DNA from: Desmodus rotundus
Taxonomy: Eukaryota; Chordata; Mammalia; Chiroptera; Phyllostomidae
Direction: 5' to 3'
Assembly (NCBI RefSeq): GCF_022682495.2
Contig: NC_071398.1
Coordinates: 96,375,705 to 96,439,704, forward strand
Length of the DNA stretch: 64,000 nucleotides
How positions within the stretch are numbered: the first letter of the stretch is position 1; the number at the start of each line of letters is the position of its first letter. Of this stretch, positions 21,639 through 33,355 are shown one piece after another. The notes under the pieces are model-generated. The model ran no database searches and was not told the DNA's origin. It saw only the letters and a program-made list of their open reading frames with translations. Both the position numbers and the translations under genes were made by a program.

Positions 21639-24600
21639 GTAAGGAGACAACAGTGGTACCCAAGGTTGCTGTTGATTGTAATCCTTCTGTCTTCTGTGAG
21701 CCTGGGTATTGTCACTGCCACTCAATACTGTTAGAGCTAGTTGAAAGGAAGAGGCATGGGGGTAGAGAGAACAGAAATGTCATTTCGACTTTGTCATGAC
21801 ATATGGTTTCGGAGGCTTATCTAAGTGTTTGGAAATGAAAGCAATGAGAAACACTAAATGTTGGCTGCAGAACTGAGTTAGATGGAATCACTTAATTAAG
21901 TCAGTCATTTGGCAGACGCCTGTGGAGCATTTTTTCCCTTTCTGGAACTTTGTTAAATAAATCCTCTTGGTGGCATAAAAAGGTGTAAAGCATGATGCTT
22001 GCTCAAGGAATGGGATGCAAACTATAGTCTAACTGAGGGAAGAGACATAAAAAGACGGCGGGAGATAGAATAAGGTGAGTGACAGGTGGTTACAGTGACT
22101 TTGAGGAGGGAAACGGCACTGAACTAGGAGTAAGAAGATCTGGATTCTGGTCCTGGGTCTCCCAGGAACTAGCTGTATACATTTGAGAAGGACATCTTTC
22201 TTGTCCCCAGTTTCTTCATGGGGAAAGGGTGAAGCTCATTCCTATTTGGGAAGCCCCTGATGCTTATTAGGAATTTCCCATTCAGCTCCAGTCCAAGTTG
22301 TGGGTCCAGTAAAGGAAATGGAGATACAGTAGATCCTTATAACAAGTTTTTCTGACTGTTGACTGCACAGTACTGACCAAAAGGAAAAGTAAAAATGCTT
22401 TATGTCATTTAAGGTCTAGTCCATTTGGGGTATGATTGAAGGTTCTAAGCCTTGGGGAGAATAAAGCAGTACATTTAAGAAAGGGCCATGACATGAAATC
22501 AGGGACTGCGGAAACATTTTTCTGAGGGGATTGGCCAGCGAGGATTTCAAAGATACAGTTCTACCCCTTAAGAGATTTGAAACCAATTGAGGGAAAAACG
22601 CAGGAGCAAGCAGCACACTGCAGTTGTTGGTGTTGCGTTGGGGCCAGTGTAGGTTTGCCTGCATTTTCACACAGGAGCCCATGGATTTGTGTTGCCTCGG
22701 TACACGCAAGGGCACAGAAGCACGGATAACCGCACCTCCGCGCTCTCAGGGAAGGTAGCAAGCTGGAGTTTGCATTTTCTGGGTCGGTGAAGCTTTGCAC
22801 AGAAAGACAAGAACCATCAGGAATTCTGAGTATTTAGGTTTCTGAAGTAGGCAAGGGGAAGAATAGCAATAGCTTCAATTTGGGAGTGCTTTTTCCTTCT
22901 AAAGACCACTAACACTTAAGGTGCATTAGCCAGATGACCTTGAAGAACACAGGACATGTTATGCGTCTTCTGATCCTGCGCATGAATGGGGACCCAATGC
23001 ATAGAAAGGGAGGAAAGTGCCTTTCTCAACAGAACACAGTGGCTCTTGCAAAGGGACAGAAGAAATCTAGTAGTTCCAGGGGGAAGGGGACACCTCTCAC
23101 CAGAATCGAACTTGACCAGTCCCATGTATTTGAGCTCCGGTTCTGGATCCTCTTTCCCAGATGACTTGCAGCTTCTCAATGAAAGGTTCTGCCTCTAGAG
23201 AAAGAGCCCAGAGTCTGTTCCAGATTGGGAGTGTTTGAGAGGTTTTCAGAAAACTGTCCTGGCAGGATACCATGGAGGCTATTCCCTACAGGAAAGGCCA
23301 ACGGCCTGACAGGCAATTCTAGCTCGTGTATTCCACTTTTCATGGCCTGTCCTGACCTTTCCTTATTGACCACAAATAAACATATTTGGAAAAGAGGCCT
23401 GAGTGGCTAGTGGATGGTGCGTCATTACCAGGGGCCCCTTCCACCTTCTTACAATATCCATGAACCTTGGAGTTTAGATTATTGTAATCTCCACTCTTTG
23501 CTTTTATATACAAAAATCCCACTTTCCCGTTTCTCTAGGCTCTAACTCACGAAGCTTTAGACAGGAAGATTGGCTCCTTCTAGACCAACAGAAATTTCTT
23601 TGGGAGAAAATTATTTCTTTTTTTCCCCTCCCGCTGTCAGAAGACAGCCTGCTGGAAAGGATTGGCTAGGAGCCCAAGCGATTTGGCCTAGTCCTCAGGG
23701 AAGATTACTGCACAGACGTTGTCCCTAAGGACCTACGTGTTCAGAAGAGTCCCCTGCTTCAGGGAAATGAAGGGTGCTTCCAAAAGTGGAGGCTGTGCTT
23801 CTGCTTGAAAGCACGGAAGACTATTTCCAAAGGATGATCTGAGATGAGGTTTAGTTTGGAGGAAGAACTAGTAAGCTTTCGCCATGTGAACCCAATTATG
23901 TAAATGTTGGCTTAAATCAAGCGGGGTTACAAGAGCAACTTCTTCAGCAACAATGACCCAAATTAAAGTTGAAGCTGAAAGTCACATGTGCTTATTTAGA
24001 AGTGAACATTAAATCCTCCATACATTACCAGAGTATAAATAGAAGCCACCCCGTGGAGTGGCAGGGGTGAGCCCTGTGAGTCATCTTGGCCTGTCCTCTT
24101 ATCCGCTGCTTGGCCTTGGGTGAGCTACTTAATCTCCGGTACACTCATTTCCACATCTGCAAATGAGCATGCTGCCAATTTTCACTTTACACAGTTGGGG
24201 TAAGGATTAATGAGGCAGTACAGTGCCTGGCCCAGGGTAGCCTCTTAGAAGACTGTGGTGGTGAATATTTGCACCATAATTATTAATGGCAGTACAATGA
24301 AGCTAAATTTCAAGACCTTTAACAATATGGGTATTCCTTGCTTATTTCACTTCCTCAGCCAAAGACTGTACCTCACTGCCAAATAGATGATTTTTGTGAT
24401 TGGACAGATTTTGATTGGTGGCGATAATCAGAGAATGTTACAATGGTGGTTTCTGGCGCTTACGTAGATATGAAAGCATCCCACGAGACAGTGCGCGGGA
24501 TTTCTGTCCCTGGCAACTAGCCTGCAACCTCAGGTGTTTCCACTCTCTTTGTACCTGAGAGTACAGATCTTATCTGCAGCGTATACTTTGGCATCCATTT

Positions 24601-27600
24601 ATATTTAGATTGTTATCCAGTTGCTCCATGCATGCAATCATGTCTTTCTAGAAAGACTGTAAACTTTTTAAGAGGAGAGGACCATAAATTACATTTGTTT
24701 CTCTTGCTTACAATGCTAGTATAACATTGGGAATGTAGGTGCTTAAAGTTGTATTAAATTCTTCATTATAATCAGCATCATTCTCCATAGAGCTACTATT
24801 TATCGAGCAGGACCAGACAGACTAACAGGGCAAAGCCCTTCACAAGAATGACCTAATTTAAATCAAGACCAAGTTCAACGAATTTTATATTATTTTTCTC
24901 ATTTTATAAATGAGGAAATTGAAATGAAGGGACTCCCTATCACATGCCTCTCATGAGTTAAACCAAATGGAATTTCAACGTCTCTTCTAATAAAGCTCAA
25001 GATGAGGATGATATCATTGCAAAATCAAAAACAACTGTGGGGACCCACTGATGTATTCTGCAATAGTGGCCTAACTTTCTGAATGCACCCCCTATTCAAA
25101 TCAAAATGTTTTGTATTTTGATTTCAATCCCAAAATTTATGCTATTATAAATTATATAAAAGTACTAATACTATATATTTTTAAATGCACAAATAGAAAT
25201 GCATAAGAGTGAACCAAATAATATGCTTAATGTAGTTTAATCACAGAGCAGAACCATTTTGCTTTCACCAAAATGTCATATTAATATATAACAAACACTT
25301 TTAAAATAATTGAACTAATATTTTAATAATTCATGAAATGTTACTTTTATTTCCTTATTTAATTTGACTTTACGATACAGTAATTTGAAGGTTCTATTCT
25401 AATTTAATTTACTTGATTCATGGTTTTGACGTTCATCCCCGAAAAAATTACCTCACAAAGGAATGCAGATCCAAATGGAAGGACGCACTCCTGAGTGTGC
25501 TTACCGTGACAAAATTCATGGTTCTGAATTCTTATACCCTTCCTCAATGGTGCAATGTTTTTATATTATTTTTTCTTAATTTTATTTTTATTTTTTAATC
25601 CTCACCCAAGGATACATGTATTGATTTTAGAGAGAGAAGAAGGGAGGGGGAGAGAAACATCGACCGGTCACCTCCCGTATGTGTCCCAACCGGGGACCAA
25701 ATACACAACCTAGGCATGTGCCTTGACCAGGAATGGAACCGGCGACCTTTTGGTACATAGGACCATGGTCCATCCAACCAAGCCACACTGGCCAGGGCGA
25801 GTTTTTATATTCTTAAAAGTTAAAATAAAGTTGGGCTTCCCTTCCTCCCTCCCTCCCTCCCTCCCTCCTTCCTGCCTTCTTTCTTCCTTCCTTCCTTCCT
25901 TCCTTCCTTCCACAACTTAAATCCCATGGTTTACTACTATAACCCTAACTTGCATTGACCCACTCACTTGTTTCTGTCTCCCTTCATTATATTTTAATTT
26001 GGAAACTGCAATCCTGGAAAACTGACGGCACTGATCAAATCCAGCTGCTCTGTGTCTTTCACAGCTGAATATAGCGGAGGGAAAGACTTTGCCGTCTCCT
26101 CTATTTCATTTCCTTGACTTCTCCTTGAAGATCTAATGTCTCTTCCCCATTGCCTCACCTGATACCCTTGCCTCTGGGTCCTGTGAGAAAATAGAGGAGC
26201 CAGGAAAGAGTCCCCAAGCCCCTCAGCCTACTGGGGCACTCTCCTGCAATTTCGTTCACGTGTACTGTGTTTTCCTCTTGTCCCGATGCATGACTTGCTC
26301 GCGCACCTATTTAAGTCCACCCATGAACTAGACTCTGTCCTCTCTTACTGACTCAAGGACATTGCTCCAACAGCAGTCTCCTAGCTCTTCATATTACCAG
26401 CCCTCTGCACTTTACTGAAACATTTCCTTCAAATGGCAACAGATAACCATGTCTTCACTTCTCTCGCATTCAAACAACAGCACCAGAAACAAACAAACAA
26501 GAATCTCTTTGCCCTCTCATCCTCATCCGGGACCCATTCCATTTTTCTGTGCTCCCTTATGGCAAAACTCCTCCGATTGTTCTTTTTCCCACTTACTCAT
26601 AAACTCATTCAGATTAAGCTTCTGTCTTCATTATATCTCAGAACACGTTTTTGCTGAGGACCCCATTGACTGCGTCCATTGGGCCACCTCTGTCCCCTTC
26701 TTTCTTGACCCATTGACAGCATTTGACCCAGCTGATCAGTCCTCTTCCCTGAAAACAATTTGTTCTCTTGGCTTCCAAATGTCACACTGTCACGTTCACT
26801 TTCTGACCCCTTCCCTTTCCTTTGAATCTCCTTTGCTGGCTCTTCCTCATTCCCTGACCTCTGGACACTGCCCTGTCCCGGTGATCTTCTCTGTCTACGC
26901 TCACTGGCTAGATGATCTCATACAGGCTCATGTCTTAAAGCCTCACGTAACATCTTGAGACTCCAAATTGATGTCTTCAGAACCTTAAATTCCACCCTCA
27001 CTGACCCAATGGATACCTAATGGGTATCTAATAAGCCACCACACTTGGCAATTCCAAGAACTCACGGTTCATTCTTGCCCCATAATGAACTACTTTTAAG
27101 CCTTGCTCATTTCAGCAATTCGTTCCAACAACTTGTGCCCCAAATCTTGGGGTCTTCTCTGTCTCTTTTTATTTTTTCATCCCACAACCAAGTCAGGACT
27201 GCTGTTGGCTCTCTTTCCAGTTGCTGATCCCCGTGTTCACCCGCCAGAACCTCAGCGAGAGGCACCATACTTTCTTGCCCAGGTGACTACAGGGACCTCT
27301 TAGCTGGTCCCACTCCCTTGCCCTGGCCTCCCTTAATTTATTCCTGTCACAGCAGATGGAGAAATCCTATTAAAAAAGATGCAACGTCTTTAACTTCCAA
27401 AAGTCTGTTAAGCACTTGGTCGCTGGGAAACCAATAAACTTTACACAGTACATTTTTTTTTTTGGTTATACTTGATCTTACTACAAGTATTTAAAGCCTT
27501 TAGCATTCAAATACTTGTGTTCATAAAATTAACCACACTGATGGCTTCTTGCAGCCTGTGAATCATGGTATGTTGCAAGGGTTTGAAACTGAGTTCTCCT

Positions 27601-30558
27601 CAGGGTATTTCTGTTGCTCTGTATAATGCGTGATTGTCTGACTATTAAATAAGGGTGGTTTTATGAACCTCAGTTGTAAATACTTCTATAGTGTAATCTC
27701 TTATTATTCAACATAAAAACAAACATAAATAGAAATTCTGTTATTTTATTCATAAATGTCAAGGGGTCACCTTGGGCAAGCACTGGAGTGGGGAAAGTAG
27801 TGTTTATAGAAAATTTCTGTGGCCCAAGGGGATGAGAGTCCAAGATCGAATAGTTGTACTGCGGGAAGAGGTTAGGCTGATGGAATGAGGCCTCGACCTT
27901 TGTCAGGAAGGCTCAAAAGGATAGTTAGGTAATGAAAGGTCAAGGACGAAGCCGGACGTCTGTAAAGGGAAGCTGAGAGAGCCAAGACAAAGTTGAGAGA
28001 AGGTTTTTTTTGGTTTTTTTTTTTTTTTCCCCTGGCTAGCAAAAGAAGTTTGCCTCAGGAATTTGAGGCTCTAAATAAATCAGTTAAGACAGTTGTGATG
28101 CCGTCATCATCCCGATCAATTTCCGTTTTCTCTTTCCCTACAGACTGTCGGCAAACCCTGTGTCGCTAAGTTTGGTGAGTAACCTGTCTTGCATGTCTCC
28201 TTCTTACTTCTCTTAGCATTTGAAGCAAGAAGGCAAGTTCCAGTGCTGTGAGGAAGCCTTTATTCTATCTTAGTCATTCTTCAGCTACTTTTTCTAACTG
28301 CTTATCGTGTGCCCACCCGCGGTCTAGGAGCCGAGGCTTTCGAGGCCAACCAGATAGACCAGTGGTGCCCTGGGGAAGGTCACATCTCTGGGCAGGGGCG
28401 CACAGAGCTTTTGCGGACCTGGGCATCTGAGATCCTGGAGCCGACTTTTAATTCAAGGTTTTAATAAGAACATGGTTCAGATTTCTCTGACAAACTCCAC
28501 ATCCTCCTCACATTTCACACATTGCCGGTGTCCAGCAGAAAGAGAGTGTGTGTGTGTGGGGGGGGGGGGTTGTTTCTGTTTCTAGATGTATAGAAGAAGA
28601 AGGAGAGTTGCGGGGAGTGGCCACTTCCTCTGCTCCTTTCTCGTCTCCTCTTAGCTTCTGAGTCACTTTCCCTTATAGTGACCTGGTATTTGCTTAGAAA
28701 ACACACTGTAGTATACAGTTAAACAGAGCCTTAGGCTATGTCTTAGAATACATACAAAAATGCAAATAAATACATTTGGGGTTGTTTCTAGGTTTCGGGC
28801 CAAACACACATTTTCAGCTGAGAGAGTTTCTAGAAATGAACAGTCCCCCTTGCTTCCCATGCAGCTCAAAACACCAGGCTTCCTGGGCTCGTGGGATTTG
28901 GGGAACCTCTACTTACTTGTCTCTGTCACAGAACTAAGTAAGAGAACCAGGGACACTTCTTCCCGGCGACTTACTAGCCTATTGGCTACTGCCTATCACG
29001 TGTCAAGCCAGAAAACATTCGCTGGGCTCCGGGCTCACCCACACAGACTTTGCTTCTTGCTCTAATGGTCTTTTCTTTGTGGTCCTGCGGAATCTACACT
29101 CAGAGTCTTATGTCAGTCATTTATATGTAAATACGAATTTTAGTCAACGTGTTATTTCTTTCCAGGTATTTTCTCATCAGGGGTTCCTTCTAAGTATGGG
29201 ATAAAGGCTCTGCCCCCTATAACAAAAACCATGGAGAATGACAGAACAGGCTAGATAAGCATTTTGGGTGGTGAAAGCACCTTTTCGGGCTCTCAAATCA
29301 CACTGCTGTGTACAAACAACTAACATTAGGAAAATACTCAAATTCCAAATAGTCCTATGAAAACTAATGATTAAGTCTTGACCCTTCCCCCACCCCCTGT
29401 GCTGGCGTTAAGCTAGGGATACTTATATTTAAACAAATAATTTTCCATTTTGAAATTCATGAATTTACCAGTAGCTATTTTTGGAGGGTTTGGCTGATGG
29501 TGTCTCAAGTGGCTTTTGAAGGCTATGTGCCTACAAACTGAGGAGAAGAGTCCTCACTTAGACGCAGTGCACCTGGCTCAGGAATGCGGATGCATCACTC
29601 AGTCAAGAAACGGTTGTCGAGCGTGAGCTAGGTCCCGGGAACTCTTTAGGTGCTGAAGACCTAGCAATGAACAAGGATGTCCTGAAGTGAGGGAGAGAGA
29701 GACAACAAAGGGACAACTCAATTCACAGAATGCTGCCGACGCCTTCGGTGGAGAAAACTAAGGTGGGGTGAAGGGAGGCGGTGAGGGGGCAGCACCATGG
29801 TACCTGGATTCAGGAAATGCATCTCATGAATCAAGTGACACGTAGTAAGTAGTTCTTACACAGAAAAGCGTGACTATTCTTCCTGGCTTGCCAACCCTGC
29901 TTATCACACCCCTGGTGCGTGAGTCGGTGAGACACACAACGCCCCATAAAACTTAACCCCTTTTTCTATTCCAAATCCATTTCCTTAGAGCTCCCCAAGC
30001 AAGTGACACACTTAGGATTTGCAATTTCTCTAAACAAGGAGTAGATGGATACTTAATATAGTCCAATTGTGGTTGGAGACAACTAGTATAGACCAGGTAA
30101 AGAAACAACCTATTAATATAGGAAGGGGAAAGAACTGTAAACAGGAAGATGATGAAATAATGAAATAACTATGCTTTCCTTTTTTTTCCCTCCCTTATAA
30201 ATTTCTTCTAGGACCATTACCTTCAAAATGGCAAATGGTATCTCTCGAGCCCTCTTGCGTGAAGCAGGTAGCTGACTGGAAGCTGCAGATACTACAGAAT
30301 GGCTTGTATTCAATTTATGGTCAAGTGGCTCCCAACACAACCTACAAAGAAGCAGCTCCTTTCGACGTGCGGCTCCGCAAAAACAAAGGCATTATACAAA
30401 GTGTAAAAAATAATGCTACAATCCAAAATGTAGGAGGGATTTATGAGTTGCATGAAGGAGATACAATAGACTTGATCTTCAACACTGAATGCCAGGTTCT
30501 AAAGAATAACACGTACTGGGGGATCTTACTGCTAGCCAATCCCCAGTTCATCGCTTAG
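21486..30558 (+). CDS. TNFSF18: TNFSF18 (GITR ligand), three coding exons
   Basis: Joined exons 21486-21638, 28144-28174 and 30212-30558 give one open frame of 176 residues. The product is a type II membrane cytokine of the TNF superfamily that binds TNFRSF18 (GITR) on T cells and other leukocytes and acts as a costimulatory signal; this role is known for the family. In the sequence, residues 1-25 form a cytoplasmic tail, about 26-48 a hydrophobic signal-anchor helix, and about 62-176 the TNF homology domain with hallmark text QILQNGLYSIYGQVAP and LKNNTYWGILLLANPQF. Candidate N-glycosylation sites are N103, N129 and N160. Intron 1 is in phase 0 (6505 bp), intron 2 in phase 1 (2037 bp), all with GT-AG ends. 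The start ATG has A at -3. Length compares with 177 residues for the shorter human form. TNFSF4, the usual neighbour, would lie upstream outside the window. Confidence 0.95.
22100..22230 (+). repeat. MIR SINE fragment in TNFSF18 intron 1
   Basis: The order gagtaagaagatctggattc, tggtcctgggtctcccagga, actagctgtatacatttgag, gtttcttcatgggg matches the forward MIR 5' half and core. Confidence 0.65.
24100..24260 (+). repeat. MIR SINE fragment in TNFSF18 intron 1
   Basis: ccttgggtgagctacttaat, catttccacatctgcaaatg and acagtgcctggcccagggta are in MIR order. Confidence 0.7.
24560..24780 (+). repeat. L2 3' end in TNFSF18 intron 1
   Basis: ctagaaagactgtaaacttt, gaggaccataaattacattt and aatgtaggtgcttaaagttg follow the forward L2 3' terminus. 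Confidence 0.55.
24785..24965 (-). repeat. MIR SINE fragment in TNFSF18 intron 1
   Basis: An inverted MIR is readable: ttatcgagcaggaccagaca, ctcattttataaatgaggaa, attgaaatgaagggactc. Confidence 0.65.
25568..25800 (-). mobile_element. VES SINE with perfect target duplication, in TNFSF18 intron 1
   Basis: On the minus strand it begins gccctggccagtgtggctt, carries a B box (ggtcgccggttccattcc), the ggcacatgcctaggttgt segment, then atgtttctctccccctccc, and ends in an A-rich tail. The 11-bp direct repeat gtttttatatt flanks it at 25557-25567 and 25801-25811, the mark of an L1-mobilised insertion. The intact duplication suggests a younger insertion than the other two VES copies. Confidence 0.92.
25842..25912. 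repeat. (CCCT)n/(CCTT)n microsatellite
   Basis: A pure pyrimidine array changes from CCCT units to CTTC units, 42 bp beyond the head of the VES SINE. Confidence 0.9.
26300..27345 (+). mobile_element. L2 LINE ORF2 fossil in TNFSF18 intron 1
   Basis: Sense-strand remnants of the L2 (CR1-clade) reverse transcriptase are visible. The translated stretch at about 26530-26940 resembles the family text for the AAFDxxDHxxLL motif (TAFDPADQSSSLKTICSLGF) and the SVYAHWLDDLIQAH segment that normally precedes the catalytic YADD box. Stops and frameshifts follow. The 169-codon open stretch at 26449-26958 is this fossil and not a gene. Confidence 0.75.
28144..28174 (+). CDS. TNFSF18: TNFSF18 microexon 2
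   Basis: This 31-nt exon encodes TVGKPCVAKF plus the first base of Gly62, the stalk between membrane and receptor-binding domain. It is bounded by a pyrimidine-rich acceptor (tctctttccctacag) and a strong donor (gtgagt). It is too short for a simple reading-frame search and was found by comparison with the family stalk (human AKEPCMAKFG, recalled). Confidence 0.92.
28546..28569. repeat. (TG)n followed by G12
   Basis: Six TG units run into a 12-G homopolymer in TNFSF18 intron 2; a likely length-variable site. Confidence 0.85.
29590..29740 (-). repeat. L2 3' end (antisense) in TNFSF18 intron 2
   Basis: gtcgagcgtgagctaggtcc, gctgaagacctagcaatgaa and gagagagagacaacaaaggg follow the inverted L2 3' terminus. 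Confidence 0.5.
30212..30558 (+). CDS. TNFSF18: TNFSF18 coding exon 3 (TNF homology domain)
   Basis: The acceptor is atttcttctag, and the exon supplies the last two bases of Gly62 through Ala176 and the TAG stop at 30556-30558. It carries the whole TNF homology domain. Cys77 is conserved with human. Cys155 in FNTECQVLK replaces the human His (recalled) and is an extra cysteine. The frame is intact throughout. Confidence 0.95.
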
Positions 30559-31006
30559 AGTCTTGGCCTGGTCTCCCCGTCCTCTTCAGCACATGCCGAG
30601 ATGCTGGTGGGCGGGTTGGAGGAGACAGGTTTTCGATGTCTACAGTTTGGGGGCACACATCAACATCCCAACAAACAGAACTCCTCTGCCTATGAATGTT
30701 CACCTCTCATGCTTATCTGAAAGAGACTCAGAGGAAGGGCCAAGGGCATTTGGTTACCCCTGACATTGGCTTGGCAAAGACACTATTAATCCGTGGAAAA
30801 ATGAATATGGGTGGCCAAAGGGCAGAAGCTTCTCGAAGAGTCTTTGTCTAATCTTTGAATCCCTGGGTGGAAAAATGAGGTCTTATACTCATGGGAGTCT
30901 CACCTAGTATGCTAAAAGGGTGTAGCACAGTAGCCTGGTCTTTTTCTCATATTCTTGGGCTGTTTCACTTTATTTTCCCCATACTCCCGTCCTCTGAGAC
31001 CCTCCT

Positions 31007-31012
31007 AATAAA
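31007..31012 (+). terminator. TNFSF18: Candidate TNFSF18 poly(A) signal AATAAA
   Basis: This is a canonical hexamer 449 nt after the stop codon, followed at once by a GT-rich stretch (aggtggggtggcatg) suitable as downstream element. Another AATAAA occurs at 32600-32605 and could serve a longer 3' UTR. Confidence 0.5.
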
Positions 31013-31349
31013 AAGGTGGGGTGGCATGCGATGATATTAGAGGATAGAGAACACTGCAAAGAACTAGTGGGAAAGAAGCACAGGTGGCATGGAATGGAAT
31101 GCACTTTATTTGGGAATTTCCTTTGATTTCATCATCCTCAGGATGCAGGGTGCTTTGCAGAGCCAGCGGGTGGAAGGGGTCATTCTGTACCTTCACACAG
31201 GGCTTCACGAGATCTTGTTTGTGTGTGCATCTAAACATCGTCAATGGTAAAGACAGAGCAAGCACTGGTAATCACAAGGTCTCACCCCGGAAATTGTACT
31301 GCCAGTGCTGTATGGTGTCGCGGAAGGATTTCATGTATTTAGCTGGCTC

Positions 31350-31500
31350 TCCACGGTTTACAAGGTGCTTTCACATATCACAGAGCAACTCTATAAATTT
31401 AATGGGACAGGTATTTTGGGCACTATTTTAACAACGAGGATACAAAGGCAGATGCCTTGTCTCAATCCACAGAACTAGTGATGAACGGGGCCAGTGGGCT
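31350..31500 (-). repeat. MIR-family fragment downstream of TNFSF18
   Basis: gtgctttcacatatcacaga, caactctataaatttaatgg and gaggatacaaaggcagatgc follow an inverted MIR layout. Diverged. Confidence 0.5.
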
Positions 31501-33153
31501 TCCCACTGTATCACTGTCTCAGCTTTAGAGTTGGAGTTTCTGCCATCACCTTGCAAGCCGATAAAGTGTAACAGGTTCAGCTTTCAGGAGGTGTGCTCCC
31601 TTTCAGCCCAAGGTGGGCAGGGGTTGGGAAGCCGCAACAGATCGCTCCTTTCTTGGCAAACTTCTTTTCCCTTCCCTGCCTGGAGCAGGGCGCACCGGGG
31701 TGTTGCTCACGGCGGACTCCAACCAAATCCCCGTCCTCGCTTTGAAGAGCCTGCCTTGACCAAACGGGTACAGACTCGATGCCATGGCAGCCTGCCCAAG
31801 TCTGGGACTCTGTTAAATTAACATGCTCCTTGTGGACTCTTGTTGAAAGCTATATAACATGATTACATATTAACTGAATTTAAAATATTTATGGATATTT
31901 GTAAAAAGTTACATTATGTTAATTAATAGTATCACGCATAAAGTTAATTTAAATATATTTGTATTGTGTGTAACAGAAATTGCTCTGAGAACAGGGTGAG
32001 CCTGAGACCAAGAGGTTTCTCAGGAAGTATTTTTCTAAACATCTGCTGAGGAGCAAGAGGGCAGAAGGCTTCCATGCCTTGCTCCTCCTGCATTTAGGTA
32101 CCTTCTCAGGAAATTTAAGTTATATCACATATTTATGGAAACTTGGTAGAATTGATCTTTGTTAAATTATAAGCAGCTGTGTACTGGAATGGGCTGCCAC
32201 TAGTTTGTGGGAAGTGATTGCTAAATTTTTACAAGTTTTTTCAATCTGGTTATCATTAAATACTGCCATCCTTGAAATTGGCCATGGCGGGGCTATTTGC
32301 ACCATGGTAATTGGCAAGCATGACAAATCAGGGCTTGGTTTAGTTTGGTTTTGAGAATTCATTCACTCTGGTGCACCACTGTTTGTCAAATTCTCCTTTT
32401 TAATGAAACTGTATTTGCAGCAAAAGCCTCACATGATAGTAATTTCTCAGGGAAAACAGAGGTCTCATCAGTGGCAACCAGAGACACAGCTACCTGCAGA
32501 TGATCTTCAGATGTCCCTGGTGTTGTGATTTCAGCCTTTGTTTTCAATGCATACTCTGCTTCCTTGTTTCCTTGAGTAGTTTCTTACTTTTAAACCTATA
32601 ATAAAATATGTCTTGGAAAGTGAACTGTGGCTGACTTATCTGTGGGTTATCAGACTAGAGTTAGCGACCCAGAGAACAAGAGGGTGCGTCAGAGAGTTCC
32701 TTGCCCACGTGAAAGAAGTGAGAGCTGGATGCAATTGGCTTTTCGCTGGAATTTCTGATGCATCAGTCAGACGATTTTACTACCTGACTTCCACCCACCT
32801 GGACTCCACCCTACCCACCCTCACCAACAAAGCTGTCATCAATCCTCCTCACACTAATTTTTATTTGCCTTCCATTTTTCCCCATCCGAGCGGACCTAGA
32901 GTAGGTTGTACCCTGCAGATTAAGTCTCTGCTTCTGAAGAGAGCAGTTAATTGAAAAGGGATGTAGTCTCATGCATGTGATGGAGAAGACTCACTTCTTA
33001 GAGGAAGTGTATCTGTGCACCTTGAAGAAGAAATTCCTGCCTTTGTGTGTTCTATCGCAAAGAAGCAATTTCATTTTGTATTAGAAGGAAAAGCAAAAAC
33101 TCGATTGACTAATTGGGGGTGGGGAGCTGGGGATTAGCTTCAAGTAGAAGAAT
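31501..33153. other. Intergenic, nothing recognised
   Basis: An A/T-rich patch covers about 31840-31970. A 113-codon + frame at 32613-32954 has no motif. No repeat is named with confidence. Confidence 0.45.
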
Positions 33154-33355
33154 CAGGGGTGTCCAACCCAGGGCCCCCAGGCCACATGCAGCCCAGGATG
33201 GCTGTAAATGCGACCCAACACAAAATCATAAATTTACTTAAAACATGATGAGATGTTTTTGTGATTACATGTCACAATGTGTTTAATGTGTGGCCCAAGA
33301 CAACTCTTCTTCTTCCAGTGTGGCCCAGAGATGCCAAAAGGTTGGACACCCCTAG
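33154..33355 (+). mobile_element. hAT-Charlie MITE (MER30-like)
   Basis: It opens caggggtgtccaaccc and closes ggttggacacccctag, an imperfect inverted repeat. The interior has cagcccaggatggctgtaaa and gtgtggcccaagacaactct. It is the same family as 14324-14522 in reverse orientation. No 8-bp duplication survives. Confidence 0.8.

Noticed and set aside
21170..21799. 209-codon + frame overlapping TNFSF18 exon 1
   Set aside because: It runs in a different frame from the TNFSF18 coding frame and passes through the splice donor at 21639. Only a short part resembles the old leader of the human long form. The rest has no motif.
26449..26958. 169-codon + frame in TNFSF18 intron 1
   Set aside because: It reads through a fossil L2 reverse transcriptase that is broken downstream. 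It has no start context and lies in an intron.
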